A stretch of DNA of 64,000 nt from Aphodoplasma sp045541115 (GCA_045541115.1 JAZQIM010000020.1:62001-126000), one strand, 5' to 3'; positions 41,253 through 50,604 are shown, counted from the first letter of the stretch. The notes: a model not told the origin generated them from the letters alone. Translations and numbers: made by a program.

Positions 41253-41996
41253 ATGATTACGATTAAGTCACATAACGAACTTGAGTTGATGCGCAAGGCA
41301 GGAAAAATTGTAGCTGGCACATTTGAGACGCTTAAGCGTTATATAAAGCCGGGAATTACTACAAAAGAGCTTGACAGGATTGCTTATGATTATATAAGAA
41401 GCAACGGCGCAACTCCATCATTTTTGAATTATTCCGGGTATCCTGCAAGTATATGCACATCTATAAATGATTGCGTTATACACGGTATACCGGGTGATAC
41501 GAAATTATGTGACGCAGATATTATAAGTATAGACATCGGCGCATGCTATAAAGGATATCACGGTGACAGTGCAAAAACGTTTGCTGTCGGAAATATCAGC
41601 GCCGATGCAAAGCGCCTCATTGATGTCACAAGACAGAGTTTTTATGAGGGCATAAAATTTGCAAAAAGAAAGAACCGAATCGGCGACATTAGCTCGGCGA
41701 TAGGTGAGTATATTGAGTCAAATGGCTTTGGAGTTGTAAGAGATTACACAGGCCATGGTATCGGGAAGAACTTGCATGAAGATCCAAGTGTATTAAACTT
41801 TGGCAGAGCCGGACACGGTCCGCGACTTATGGCGGGCATGACAGTTGCGATAGAGCCTATGGTAACTGCAGGTGATTACGAGGTATATGTTGAAGATGAC
41901 GACTGGACAGTAATGACGCAAGACGGTAGTCTTTCAGCGCATTATGAGCATACAATCCTGATAACAGATGGCGAGTGTGAGATTCTTACACTGTAG
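41253..41996 (+). CDS. map: methionine aminopeptidase, type I
   Basis: A 247-residue metalloprotease that removes the initiator Met. Metal ligands are in ISIDIGACYKGYHGDSAKTF (two Asp), GHGIGKNLHEDP (His) and AIEPMVTAG plus a Glu near HYEHTI. AGGAGG lies 5 nt before the ATG, overlapping the end of adk. Confidence 0.96.
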   Translation: MITIKSHNELELMRKAGKIVAGTFETLKRYIKPGITTKELDRIAYDYIRSNGATPSFLNYSGYPASICTSINDCVIHGIPGDTKLCDADIISIDIGACYKGYHGDSAKTFAVGNISADAKRLIDVTRQSFYEGIKFAKRKNRIGDISSAIGEYIESNGFGVVRDYTGHGIGKNLHEDPSVLNFGRAGHGPRLMAGMTVAIEPMVTAGDYEVYVEDDDWTVMTQDGSLSAHYEHTILITDGECEILTL

Positions 41997-42022
41997 AGCA
42001 GGGCTGAATATGAGGTGATTTT

Positions 42023-42298
42023 TTGGATATCTGTATTGGAAGCGTTGTAATTTCCAAGGCGGGACGCGACAAAGGCCGATTTTTCGTTGTTGTTTCGGCA
42101 GACGATGAGTTTGCTTATCTATGCGACGGAGATTTGCGAAAATGCGATTCGCCGAAAAAGAAAAAACGCAAACACCTTGCGGTTACAAATACAGTTTGTG
42201 ATTTTATAGGTGATAAGATAAAGGATAACAAAAAGGTTACAAACACAGAAATCCGTCGTGCATTGGTGGAGTTTTGTGAGAGAAACGAGAAGAACTGA
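42023..42298 (+). CDS. KOW-domain RNA-binding protein
   Basis: A 91-residue protein with an N-terminal KOW/L14e-like motif (IGSVVISKAGRDKGRFFVVV) and a basic KKKKRKH stretch. It is regularly found between map and infA in Clostridia and is annotated only as an RNA-binding or ribosome-associated protein. It starts with TTG 42023 behind GAGGTGAT. The precise function is unknown. Confidence 0.85.
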   Translation: MDICIGSVVISKAGRDKGRFFVVVSADDEFAYLCDGDLRKCDSPKKKKRKHLAVTNTVCDFIGDKIKDNKKVTNTEIRRALVEFCERNEKN

Positions 42299-42313
42299 AA
42301 GGGGGCTTTATCC

Positions 42314-42532
42314 GTGGCAAAGGAAGATATGATTGAAATCGAAGGTACCGTGGTTGAAGCACTGCCGAATGCAATGTTTCAGGTAGAGCTTGAAAATGGG
42401 CACAGGATACTTGCTCACATTTCAGGCAAGCTTCGAATGAACTTTATTAGAATTCTTCCGGGCGATAAGGTAACAGTTGAACTTTCGCCGTACGATTTAA
42501 CACGCGGAAGAATCACATGGAGAGCAAAATAA
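42314..42532 (+). CDS. infA: translation initiation factor IF-1
   Basis: A 72-residue OB-fold factor that blocks the A site during initiation. It begins AKEDMIEIEGTVVEALPNAM and ends GDKVTVELSPYDLTRGRI, all typical. Starts with GTG behind AAAGGGGG. Confidence 0.97.
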   Translation: MAKEDMIEIEGTVVEALPNAMFQVELENGHRILAHISGKLRMNFIRILPGDKVTVELSPYDLTRGRITWRAK

Positions 42533-42622
42533 GACTGTGAGTCTGTTTTGCGGCGACATACGTGTCGCATTTCTACACATGTGCATACCTTACAGGTGTG
42601 CGTTTACAAGGAGGTTGTAAAA

Positions 42623-42736
42623 ATGAAGGTTAGACCGTCTGTTAAGCCTATTTGTGAAAAGTGCAAAATGATTAAAAGAAAAGGTAAGATTATGGTGATT
42701 TGCGAAAATCCCAAGCACAAACAAAAGCAGGGCTGA
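42623..42736 (+). CDS. rpmJ: 50S ribosomal protein L36
   Basis: A 37-residue zinc-binding protein (KVRPSVKPICEKCKMIKRKG, with the C-x2-C, C and H ligands). Start at 42623 follows AAGGAGG; the longer upstream frame to 42548 is noncoding. Confidence 0.95.
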   Translation: MKVRPSVKPICEKCKMIKRKGKIMVICENPKHKQKQG

Positions 42737-42756
42737 TGAGTTTAATTTAGACCCAG

Positions 42757-42955
42757 GGTGCGGAGGCACCAAAAACACACTAATTTGTAAATAATCCGAA
42801 ATTGTCGCGGCTGGATGCGAAAGCGTCTGACAATGGCGGGTTTTGAGCCTAGTGAGATTAAAATGCAGTGGCTTCGTATTTTAGTGTAAGGCTATATTAA
42901 GACCCATTCGGGTCTTGCGGGCACGAATCGTGTGTCCGGGCGGATGTATGTCCGC
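42757..42955 (+). promoter_or_regulatory. structured leader of the alpha operon
   Basis: The 255 bases between rpmJ and rpsM carry several hairpins. These are GGTGC / GCACC (42757-42770), ATTGTC / GACAAT enclosing GATGC-GAAA-GCGTC with a GNRA tetraloop (about 42801-42834), GACCC / GGGTC (42901-42914) and GCGGA / TCCGC (42940-42955). I see no T run. The arrangement suggests a translation-level leader, perhaps for S4 or S13 autoregulation. Confidence 0.45.
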
Positions 42956-42991
42956 GAAGAAAACAAGAGCTTAATTTGGAGGTGTAAAAGT

Positions 42992-43360
42992 ATGGCAAGA
43001 ATAGCCGGAGTTGACTTACCTAGAGAGAAGAGAGTCGAGATTGGACTTACTTATATCTATGGTATAGGCAGAAGTGCGGCGAGCAAAATCCTCGCAGCAA
43101 CAGGTGTAAACCCCGATACAAGAGTTAAGGATTTGAGTGAAGAGGACCTTGGAAAGCTTCGTGAAGCTATTGACAACGGTTACACAGTTGAAGGTGACCT
43201 TCGCAGACAGGTAGCACTTGATATCAAGAGACTCATGGAAATCGGATGTTATCGTGGCATAAGACACAGAAAGGGACTTCCTGTTCGCGGTCAGAGAACA
43301 AAGACGAACGCAAGAACAAGGAAAGGACCGGCAAGAACAATTGCTAATAAGAAGAAGTAA
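42992..43360 (+). CDS. rpsM: 30S ribosomal protein S13
   Basis: A 122-residue head protein contacting P-site tRNA. Signatures: ARIAGVDLPREKRVEIGLTY, YGIGRSAASKIL, and the basic tail HRKGLPVRGQRTKTNARTRK. The start 42992 follows GGAGGTG; the frame upstream to 42932 is part of the leader. Confidence 0.97.
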   Translation: MARIAGVDLPREKRVEIGLTYIYGIGRSAASKILAATGVNPDTRVKDLSEEDLGKLREAIDNGYTVEGDLRRQVALDIKRLMEIGCYRGIRHRKGLPVRGQRTKTNARTRKGPARTIANKKK

Positions 43361-43380
43361 TAAAGGAGGGAATAAGCTAA

Positions 43381-43782
43381 ATGGCTAAAGCAACAACTAA
43401 GAAAACCACTCGTACAAAGCGCAGAGATAGAAAAAATATAGAAAAAGGCGCGGCTCATATTCGCTCCACGTTTAACAATACTATTGTAACAATCACGGAC
43501 GTTGCAGGAAATGCAATTTCATGGGCAAGCGCGGGCGGACTAGGATTCAGAGGTTCGCGTAAAAGCACTCCTTATGCAGCACAGATGGCTGCAGAAACAG
43601 CTGCAAAAGCAGCTATGGAGCATGGCTTAAAGACTGTTGAAGTATACGTTAAGGGTCCGGGTGCGGGCAGAGAAGCTGCGATTCGTGCGCTTCAGGCAGC
43701 AGGTCTTGATATCAATATGATTAAAGACGTTACGCCTATTCCGCATAACGGATGTCGTCCTCCAAAGAGAAGACGTGTTTGA
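43381..43782 (+). CDS. rpsK: 30S ribosomal protein S11
   Basis: A 133-residue platform protein (AHIRSTFNNTIVTITDVAGN, GPGAGREAAIRALQAAGL, and the C-terminal VTPIPHNGCRPPKRRRV). AAAGGAGG about 12 nt upstream. Confidence 0.97.
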   Translation: MAKATTKKTTRTKRRDRKNIEKGAAHIRSTFNNTIVTITDVAGNAISWASAGGLGFRGSRKSTPYAAQMAAETAAKAAMEHGLKTVEVYVKGPGAGREAAIRALQAAGLDINMIKDVTPIPHNGCRPPKRRRV

Positions 43783-43890
43783 TTTTTAGTTTTATGTACG
43801 CTGGTGCATAAAATGCGTAGAAATGGATGCGCTGCAGTTTACGTTATGTAAAAGATGTGGCGAGATTATTAACGGAGGTGTAAAAAATAC

Positions 43891-44511
43891 ATGGCTAGAT
43901 ATACTGGCGCAGTTTGCCGTCTTTGCCGTAGAGAAGGTCAAAAGCTTTTCTTGAAAGGTCAAAGATGCTATACTGATAAATGTTCTGTAAAGAGAGGAAC
44001 ACCCGGTCAGCACGGTCAAAGCAGACGTAAGCTTTCCGAGTATGGTGTTCAGCTTCGTGAGAAGCAAAAGACAAAGAGATATTATGGCGTATTGGAGAGT
44101 CAGTTTAGAAAGTATTTTGAAATGGCTAACAAGATGAAGGGCGTTACAGGTGAAAACCTCCTTTCAATTCTTGAAAGCAGACTCGACAACGTAATATATC
44201 GTTTAGGTTTTGGTACATCAAGAGCCGAAGCAAGACAGCTCGTATTGCACGGTCACTTTGATGTAAACGGCAAGAGAGTTGATATTCCTTCATATCTTGT
44301 ATCACCCGGTGAAGTTATCTCAATCAGAGAAAACTCAAAGAAATCGGCAAAGATTAAGGAAGTTTTAGAAATCACAGAGTCAAAGCTTGTTCCTGAGTGG
44401 CTCGAGCTTAACCGTGATTCACTCGAAGCAAAGGTTGTTTCACTCGCAAAGAGAGAGCATATCGATTTGCCAATCGAGGAGCACTTAATCGTCGAGTTGT
44501 ACTCCAAATAA
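43891..44511 (+). CDS. rpsD: 30S ribosomal protein S4
   Basis: A 206-residue primary 16S-binding protein with a CRLCRREGQKLFLKGQRC N-terminal zinc-finger-like cluster (four cysteines with CYTDKC), the KRGTPGQHGQ segment and an S4 RNA-binding domain (SRLDNVIYRLGFGTSRAEAR). GGAGGTG upstream. In Bacillus S4 represses its own gene; the 108-nt spacer ahead could host such a site, but I see no clear structure. Confidence 0.97.
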   Translation: MARYTGAVCRLCRREGQKLFLKGQRCYTDKCSVKRGTPGQHGQSRRKLSEYGVQLREKQKTKRYYGVLESQFRKYFEMANKMKGVTGENLLSILESRLDNVIYRLGFGTSRAEARQLVLHGHFDVNGKRVDIPSYLVSPGEVISIRENSKKSAKIKEVLEITESKLVPEWLELNRDSLEAKVVSLAKREHIDLPIEEHLIVELYSK

Positions 44512-44583
44512 TAGACTTATATTTATTAGTTTTATTTGTTGGAGTAGGGTATTTTGGCCCAATAGGGCAAGGAGGGATATTGC

Positions 44584-45537
44584 ATGTTAGAGATTGAAAA
44601 ACCAAGAGTGGAATGTATAGAGATGCGCGAAGAGGACCACTATGGTAAATTTGTGGTAGAGCCCTTGGAGCGTGGTTATGGAACAACCCTCGGCAATTCT
44701 CTTAGAAGAATATTGTTATCTTCTCTTCCGGGCGCGGCAGTAAATTCAATCAAAATTGATGGCGTGCTCCATGAGTTTTCTGTAATCCCTGGAGTAAAAG
44801 AGGATGTTACAGAGCTCGTGCTTAACATAAAAGGTATCGCGGCAAAAATTCACAGCGACGAGATCAAGTCGGTTACAATCGACGCACAGGGTCCGTGTGT
44901 TGTTACAGCGGGCGACATAATAACAGATTCGGATGTTGAAATATTAAATCCGGACCTATATATCGCAACGCTTGGCGAAGATGCAAAGCTCTATATTGAA
45001 CTTACAATGTCAAAGGGCAGAGGCTATGTTTCGGCAGAAAAGAACCGCGAAAACGCACAACATCAAATTATCGGTGTTATACCGGTGGATTCAATTTATA
45101 CACCTGTTAAGAAGGTTAACTATAAGGTTGAACCGGCACGTGTTGGTGCAGCATACGATTTTGATAAACTTGCAATAGAAGTGTGGACAAACGGTACACT
45201 TAAGCCAAACGAGGCAATAAGCCTTGCGGCAAAGATTATGAGCGAGCATTTGTCACTTTTCATTGATCTTTCGGATAATGCAAAGAATGTTGAAATCATG
45301 ATTGAGCCAAAAGAGAGCGAAAAAGGTAAAGTGCTTGAAATGACAATTGAAGAGCTTGATTTATCAGTTCGTTCATATAACTGCTTAAAGCGTGCAGGTA
45401 TTAATACTGTTGAGGACCTTGCAAGCAAGACTGAAGAGGATATGATGAAAGTTCGTAACCTCGGTAAGAAGTCACTTGAAGAGGTAATCCAGAAGTTAGA
45501 GTCTTTGGATTTGGCACTTCGCAAAGAAGAGGACTGA
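44584..45537 (+). CDS. rpoA: RNA polymerase alpha subunit
   Basis: A 317-residue subunit that nucleates RNA polymerase assembly. The N-terminal dimerisation domain (about 1-230) carries GYGTTLGNSLRRILLSSLPG, and the C-terminal domain (about 250-312) has the helix-hairpin-helix RSYNCLKRAGINTVEDL and LGKKSLEEVIQKL, which contact UP elements and activators. CAAGGAGGG precedes the ATG. It ends with TGA. Confidence 0.97.
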   Translation: MLEIEKPRVECIEMREEDHYGKFVVEPLERGYGTTLGNSLRRILLSSLPGAAVNSIKIDGVLHEFSVIPGVKEDVTELVLNIKGIAAKIHSDEIKSVTIDAQGPCVVTAGDIITDSDVEILNPDLYIATLGEDAKLYIELTMSKGRGYVSAEKNRENAQHQIIGVIPVDSIYTPVKKVNYKVEPARVGAAYDFDKLAIEVWTNGTLKPNEAISLAAKIMSEHLSLFIDLSDNAKNVEIMIEPKESEKGKVLEMTIEELDLSVRSYNCLKRAGINTVEDLASKTEEDMMKVRNLGKKSLEEVIQKLESLDLALRKEED

Positions 45538-45585
45538 TTAAATACGAGATAAATACGGTATCTTAAGTCAAAGGAGGTATTGGTT

Positions 45586-45927
45586 ATGCCGGGAACAAGA
45601 AAATTAGGTCGTCCTACCGACCAGAGAATAGCAATGCTTCGTAACCTTGTTACAAGCTTCCTTGATAGCGGAAGAATTGAAACAACTGTTACACGCGCTA
45701 AAGAAACAAGAAGCATGGCAGAAAAGATGATTACACTTGCTAAGGAAAACACACTTCATTCAAGACGTCAGGCACTTGCTTACGTTACAAGAGAAGATGT
45801 TGTAGCAAAGCTCTTTAGTGAGATTGGACCGAAGTACGCTGACAGAAACGGCGGATATACAAGAATTACAAAAATAGGACCAAGACGCGGTGATGCTGCA
45901 GAAATGGCTGTTTTAGAGCTTGTATAA
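45586..45927 (+). CDS. rplQ: 50S ribosomal protein L17
   Basis: A 113-residue protein at the tunnel exit side of the 50S. It begins PGTRKLGRPTDQRIAMLRNL and ends GGYTRITKIGPRRGDAAEMA. The start at 45586 follows AAAGGAGG; a TTG at 45580 is in frame but falls too close. It is the last gene of the supercluster. Confidence 0.97.
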   Translation: MPGTRKLGRPTDQRIAMLRNLVTSFLDSGRIETTVTRAKETRSMAEKMITLAKENTLHSRRQALAYVTREDVVAKLFSEIGPKYADRNGGYTRITKIGPRRGDAAEMAVLELV

Positions 45928-45947
45928 TTGGTAGATTATACTAAAAC

Positions 45948-45987
45948 AAAAAAAGCCGAAGCAATATTTATTTGCTTCGGCTTTTTA
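45948..45987. terminator. terminator of the ribosomal supercluster
   Basis: AAAAAGCCGAAGCAA / TTGCTTCGGCTTTTT, a long perfect stem with T runs on both strands. It serves rplQ and the convergent penicillin-binding protein gene. Confidence 0.9.
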
Positions 45988-45997
45988 TTATTATTTT

Positions 45998-48211
45998 TTA
46001 ATCCAAAACTATGATATCATCATCTGGCTCTTGTGGTGGGATTGGATCGGAAGGCATCTGAGAATCATCAGGGGATGTGGCAGGATCCTGCGATTCATCA
46101 GCTGTGATATTTTCTCCGTCTTCACCTATGATTATCTCGCCCGTCTCCCCCTCAATTTCCGTAATTAGATCCGCATGTCCCGGACAATAGGATGTAGGCG
46201 TTCTTCCTGTTTTAAAGTATTCTGTAATCCTTGTACAGTCGCTTGCAGGAAGCTGTCCTGTGACAGAGCAGACATACGCACTTTGCACTGTCGATGGCTC
46301 ATCAAAGCCTTTGTACGGAAGATTTTGATGAATTTTATCCATTACCTTTTTCCATACGGGCATGCACGGATGATACGAAAGGAATTCAAGTGATTTTGGC
46401 TGGTCATAACCATACCATACAACGCTTGCATAATACGGTGTAAATCCTGCAAACCAACGGTCGTTCTGGTCATCGGTTGTACCGGTTTTGCCGCCTGCCG
46501 GAAGTGATGATGAAAGTCTTGCGGCAGTACCTGTACCGTTTGTTATAACGCTTTGAAGCATTGAGTTGGTCAAAAATGCCGTCGTTTCACTCATTGCGAC
46601 TATAGGCTCGGGCTTATTTTCGAGAATGATTTCGCCTTCACTGTTTACAACTTTAGTATAAAGATGAGGCGCGTTATAAATACCGTTGTTTGCAAATGCT
46701 GCATATGCTGCTGCCATCTCAGTAGCATTCATACCGTCTGTAAGACCACCAAGAGCAAGCGAGCTTAGGTTTTTGTCTGTATATTTTTTGCCGTTACGCA
46801 TCTCGCCGTCGACGAGAGATGTAAAGCCAAGTTTCTTTGTCAGGAAGTCATATGAATAATCAACACCAACGTCTTGAAGAACTCTTACAGCAGGTGTGTT
46901 CATTGATTCCTTAAGCGCATTTCGCGCTGTGACTTTACCTTTATAGCCTGAGTAATAGTTACTTGGAGTCCAGCCGTTAATATCGATTGGTGCGTCTTCA
47001 ACGATGCTTGAAGGAACAAGTTTTCCTTGTTCAATTGCGGGAGCATATACTGCGAGCGGTTTTATGGTAGAGCCCGGCTGGCGATATGATTGCGATGCGC
47101 GGTTAAAAATTCGGTCGCCGCTTTTTTCGCCTATTCCGCCGACACTGCCTTTGACAGCACCGGTTTGCACATCGACAACAACCATGGCTGATTGAGGAGT
47201 TGTCTTTCCATATACGCTCGGGAAGTTGCTTTTGTTTTCATAAACTTCCTCCATAGCATCCTGTATAGCGGGGTCTATAGTAGCATAAATTTTAAGACCG
47301 CCGTTATAAATCATTTTTTCGGCAAAGTCTGCCGAATACCCTTTTTCTTTCTGTAAGTCAGCTATAACGTCATTTATAAGCTGGTCGATAAAGTAGGACT
47401 GAATACTTGCATTTGCAGCAGCTGTATTATTTTTAAATTCAAGCTTTTCAGCGATTGCCGCGTCATATTCTTCCTGTGTGATTTTTTTAAGTTCAAGCAT
47501 CTTTGCAAGTACGATGCGCTGTTTTTCGATGTTGTTTTCAGGGTTTGCGAGAGGGTCATATCTTGATGGGTACTGGGTAATACCTGCGATTGATGCACAC
47601 TCGGCAAGCGAAAGCTCGCTCACATCTTTTTCAAAATATCTGTTTGCGGCGGACTGTACGCCGTTACAGTTATTTGCAAGAAATATTGTATTAAGATAAA
47701 CTTCGAGAATTTGCTCTTTGGAATATTTTCTTTCAAGCGCCATTGCACGCCACATTTCGCGTATCTTACGAGTAGGACTTGTATCTCTGTCATCTGTTAT
47801 ATTTTTTACGAGCTGCTGTGTGATTGTAGAGCCACCGAAGGAACTTGAGCCCTTAAAGATATATGTAGCGGTTGCTTTAAGCGTTCGAAGAAAATCGACG
47901 CCGTTATGCTTTTCGAAGCGTTCGTCCTCGATGGCAACAAAAGCGTCTTGCAGATACTTAGGTATCTCGCTTATATCTGCCCAAATACGATTTTGCGATT
48001 TATACAGCCTTTCAAGCTCATGCGTATTTCCGGCATCATCTGTGTAATAGACAATCGATGTAAAGTTTAAATCGAGAGCATTTACGTCAAAATCCGAATT
48101 TGAACCGAATAAACCGAGGCAACCGCCCACAACGACAGCTGTAACGAGAAATACTCCTATTAAAAATGTCATTAGAAAAACTTTTAAAAATATTTTAACA
48201 CCGCTACTCAT
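45998..48211 (-). CDS. class A penicillin-binding protein (PBP1a type)
   Basis: A 737-residue bifunctional peptidoglycan synthase. The N-terminal membrane anchor (about 5-30) is followed by the GT51 glycosyltransferase domain (EDERFEKHNGVDFLRTL with catalytic Glu, GGSTITQQLVKN). The transpeptidase domain has STIK (the active serine), SMN and KTGT in order. The C-terminal 50 residues are acidic and Pro-rich (disordered), ending in a run of Asp and Glu. It builds and cross-links cell wall outside the membrane. AGAGGGGG precedes the ATG. A possible promoter is at 48254-48282. Confidence 0.95.
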   Translation of the reverse strand: MSSGVKIFLKVFLMTFLIGVFLVTAVVVGGCLGLFGSNSDFDVNALDLNFTSIVYYTDDAGNTHELERLYKSQNRIWADISEIPKYLQDAFVAIEDERFEKHNGVDFLRTLKATATYIFKGSSSFGGSTITQQLVKNITDDRDTSPTRKIREMWRAMALERKYSKEQILEVYLNTIFLANNCNGVQSAANRYFEKDVSELSLAECASIAGITQYPSRYDPLANPENNIEKQRIVLAKMLELKKITQEEYDAAIAEKLEFKNNTAAANASIQSYFIDQLINDVIADLQKEKGYSADFAEKMIYNGGLKIYATIDPAIQDAMEEVYENKSNFPSVYGKTTPQSAMVVVDVQTGAVKGSVGGIGEKSGDRIFNRASQSYRQPGSTIKPLAVYAPAIEQGKLVPSSIVEDAPIDINGWTPSNYYSGYKGKVTARNALKESMNTPAVRVLQDVGVDYSYDFLTKKLGFTSLVDGEMRNGKKYTDKNLSSLALGGLTDGMNATEMAAAYAAFANNGIYNAPHLYTKVVNSEGEIILENKPEPIVAMSETTAFLTNSMLQSVITNGTGTAARLSSSLPAGGKTGTTDDQNDRWFAGFTPYYASVVWYGYDQPKSLEFLSYHPCMPVWKKVMDKIHQNLPYKGFDEPSTVQSAYVCSVTGQLPASDCTRITEYFKTGRTPTSYCPGHADLITEIEGETGEIIIGEDGENITADESQDPATSPDDSQMPSDPIPPQEPDDDIIVLD

Positions 48212-48253
48212 AAAATGACCCCCTCTGTTGTTACGAAGTATGCCATAAAAGTT

Positions 48254-48282
48254 ATATTATCACATACAACAGTATATCACAA
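48254..48282 (-). promoter_or_regulatory. possible promoter of the penicillin-binding protein gene
   Basis: On the minus strand TTGTGA (48282-48277) and TAATAT (48259-48254) with a 17-bp spacer, about 45 bp before the start codon. Confidence 0.45.
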
Positions 48283-48318
48283 ACAAAGGAGGATTTCCAT
48301 TACGAATGCATTACAAGC

Positions 48319-49488
48319 TTATATCACCTTGATGCCATTTACCCATATGCTAAGTGGTTTTGCATAAAAGTCGATGGGCGATTTATCAAACATTACGATA
48401 TCGGCATCCTTGCCTATAGCAAGCGAACCTACGCGCTCATCAATACGACAGTTTTTTGCCGCGTTAATCGTGATTGCGCGAAGAGCATCGTCTTCATCCA
48501 TGCCGCTTTTTACTGCGAGAGCAGCACAAAGCGGAAGATATTCTATCGGCACAACGGGGTGGTCTGTAATGATTGCTACCGAAAGACCCGCGTCACTTAA
48601 AATTTTGTAATTATCGAAGCTTGAATTTTTAAGTTCTATTTTTGAACGCTCGCAAAGAGCAGGGCCAACCATAAGCGGTAGGTTTTCTTCTTTTAATATA
48701 TCGCATATGAGATTGCCCTCGGTTGCGTGCTCAATAGTGATGTCTATGTCAAATTCTTTTGCAATTCTGATTGCACTCATTATATCGTCAGCTCTGTGAG
48801 CGTGCACCTTTGCTGCGATTTCACGGTCTAAAAGCGGAAGGAGCGCTTCAAGCTTAATGTCGTAGTCCGGTTTGTCGCAATCATCGGGCGAAAGCTCATA
48901 CTCCTTTAAAGCACGTTTATATTCAGCTGCTTTGTAAAGAGCTTCGCGAAGAAGTGCCGCCGTGCCCATGCGTGTTGAAGGAGCCTGATTTTTTGAGTGA
49001 TATGTATTTTTCGGATTTTCGCCGAATGCCATTTTAATTGCGACGGGCGCTTTGATAAGCATTTTGTCGACTGAATTTCCGTATGTTTTTAGCGCAGCAA
49101 ACTGACCGCCGATTACGTTTGCACTGCCCGGGCCTGTTACGACGCTCGTGATTCCTGCGCGAAGAGCATCGTCGAAGCAGCGGTCAAAAGGATTGATCGC
49201 ATCGATTGCACGAAGTTGTGGCGTAATCGGGTCGGTATCTTCGTTTCCGTCTGCACCTTCAAAGTCCATAGAGTCTTCCCACATACCAATATGACAATGC
49301 GCATCGATAAAACCGGGGCAAATGTGTGCGCCGGCCGCATCAATTATGTCGCTTCCTTCAAAATCAGCTAAATTAAAATCGCACATATTACCGATATTTG
49401 TTATCTTGCCGTTATCAAAGCAAATATATCCGCACTCATAATCTTTGTCTTCGCATGTGTGAATATAGCCGTTTGTAATTATCTGCAT
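48319..49488 (-). CDS. amidohydrolase family protein
   Basis: A 389-residue TIM-barrel metal-dependent hydrolase of the imidazolonepropionase-like amidohydrolases. The N-terminal metal motif is GFIDAHCHIGMWED, with later ligands in KVHAHRADDI, IEHATEGN and ITDHPV, and a composite beta-sandwich formed by both termini (GSLAIGKDADIVMFDKSP). Substrate unknown; relatives act on cyclic amides and related compounds. GAGGAG precedes the ATG. It lies 20 nt downstream of trxB on the same strand and is probably co-transcribed with it. Confidence 0.88.
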   Translation of the reverse strand: MQIITNGYIHTCEDKDYECGYICFDNGKITNIGNMCDFNLADFEGSDIIDAAGAHICPGFIDAHCHIGMWEDSMDFEGADGNEDTDPITPQLRAIDAINPFDRCFDDALRAGITSVVTGPGSANVIGGQFAALKTYGNSVDKMLIKAPVAIKMAFGENPKNTYHSKNQAPSTRMGTAALLREALYKAAEYKRALKEYELSPDDCDKPDYDIKLEALLPLLDREIAAKVHAHRADDIMSAIRIAKEFDIDITIEHATEGNLICDILKEENLPLMVGPALCERSKIELKNSSFDNYKILSDAGLSVAIITDHPVVPIEYLPLCAALAVKSGMDEDDALRAITINAAKNCRIDERVGSLAIGKDADIVMFDKSPIDFYAKPLSIWVNGIKVI

Positions 49489-49508
49489 CTTTGTTACTCC
49501 TCTTTAGC

Positions 49509-50426
49509 TTAATGCTTTAAAATATACTCAATAGCCGAATTTGCCGCAACAGCACCGTCGGCTGCTGCCGTTATGATTTGGCGAAGAGGTTTTTTTCGGA
49601 TATCGCCTGCGGCAAAAACGCCGTTAATATTTGTTTTCATTGTATCATCGGTTACTATGTAACCGGCATCATCACAATCTATCATATCTATAAATAAGGA
49701 GTTTGATGCAACAGTACCTACAGCGACGAACATACCGTTTACTTCGATATTAGTTTTAGCATTTGTTTTAACGTTTGAAAGGTTAAGAGAGCTTACTATG
49801 CCGTCATCATCGGTATTTATGCTCTCTACGACGCTATCGTAGATTGGGGTGATTTTTTCGTTTGCAAAAACCTTTTCAGCAAGGATTTTTGCGCCGCGGA
49901 AAGTGTCGCGTCTGTGTATGAGATATACGTTTTTACAGAAGTTTGCAAGAAAGAGCGCGTCCTCAAGCGCCGTGTCGCCGCCGCCTACAACGGCAACTGT
50001 TTTCTGGCGATAAAAAGCACCATCGCATGTAGCACAATACGAAACGCCGCAGCCACGAAGAGCGTCTTCGTTTGGAAGGCCGAGCGTGCGTGGGCTTGCG
50101 CCTGTGCATATAATAATTGTTTTTGCCAAAAATTCTTCTTTTGAGCAAACAACTTTTTTTACATCGCCATCAAGCTCAAGCTTTGTAACGGAGTCGTTTA
50201 CGATGTTTAAGCCGAAGCGTTTTGCGTGTTTTTCCATATTCATAACGAGTTCGGGGCCTGAAATTGGCTCCGGAAAACCGATATAATTTTCAACCTCATA
50301 AGTAGTAGCAGCCTGACCGCCGCAGAAGAGTTTTTCAATAAGAAGAGTTTTTAGTCCGCCGCGAAGAGCGTAGAGAGCAGCATTTAATCCTGCCGGACCA
50401 CCGCCTATAATTATAGTATCGTACAT
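49509..50426 (-). CDS. trxB: thioredoxin reductase
   Basis: A 305-residue NADPH-dependent flavoprotein. FAD-binding GGGPAGLNAALYALRGG (8-24), redox-active CATC (Cys131, Cys134), NAD(P)-binding GGGDTALEDALFL, and the C-terminal FAD motif GVFAAGDIRKKPLRQI are all in place. It keeps thioredoxin reduced, and thus supplies metabolism with electrons; no trxA lies nearby. AAAGGAAG precedes the ATG. Confidence 0.95.
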   Translation of the reverse strand: MYDTIIIGGGPAGLNAALYALRGGLKTLLIEKLFCGGQAATTYEVENYIGFPEPISGPELVMNMEKHAKRFGLNIVNDSVTKLELDGDVKKVVCSKEEFLAKTIIICTGASPRTLGLPNEDALRGCGVSYCATCDGAFYRQKTVAVVGGGDTALEDALFLANFCKNVYLIHRRDTFRGAKILAEKVFANEKITPIYDSVVESINTDDDGIVSSLNLSNVKTNAKTNIEVNGMFVAVGTVASNSLFIDMIDCDDAGYIVTDDTMKTNINGVFAAGDIRKKPLRQIITAAADGAVAANSAIEYILKH

Positions 50427-50564
50427 AATAAACTTCCTTTCATTTGTGTCTATATTGATATGATACCATAAAAAATTATAAAATTCTACTATGTAAATGA
50501 AAATTTTATTTCCAAAGTATATTTATTATATGAGAAAAATTTTAAAAAGTATTCTTATACGAAA

Positions 50565-50604
50565 TTGACATCGCTTTTCTTTAGATGTATAATTATTATA
50601 CATC
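50565..50604 (+). promoter_or_regulatory. met operon promoter with palindromic operator
   Basis: Perfect consensus TTGACA (50565-50570) and TATAAT (50588-50593), 17-bp spacer. A 21-bp perfect palindrome, GATGTATAAT-T-ATTATACATC (50584-50604), covers the -10 box and the start site, so a dimeric repressor bound here would block transcription of metF-metH. I see no S-box or B12 riboswitch in the 225-bp upstream region. Confidence 0.75.
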
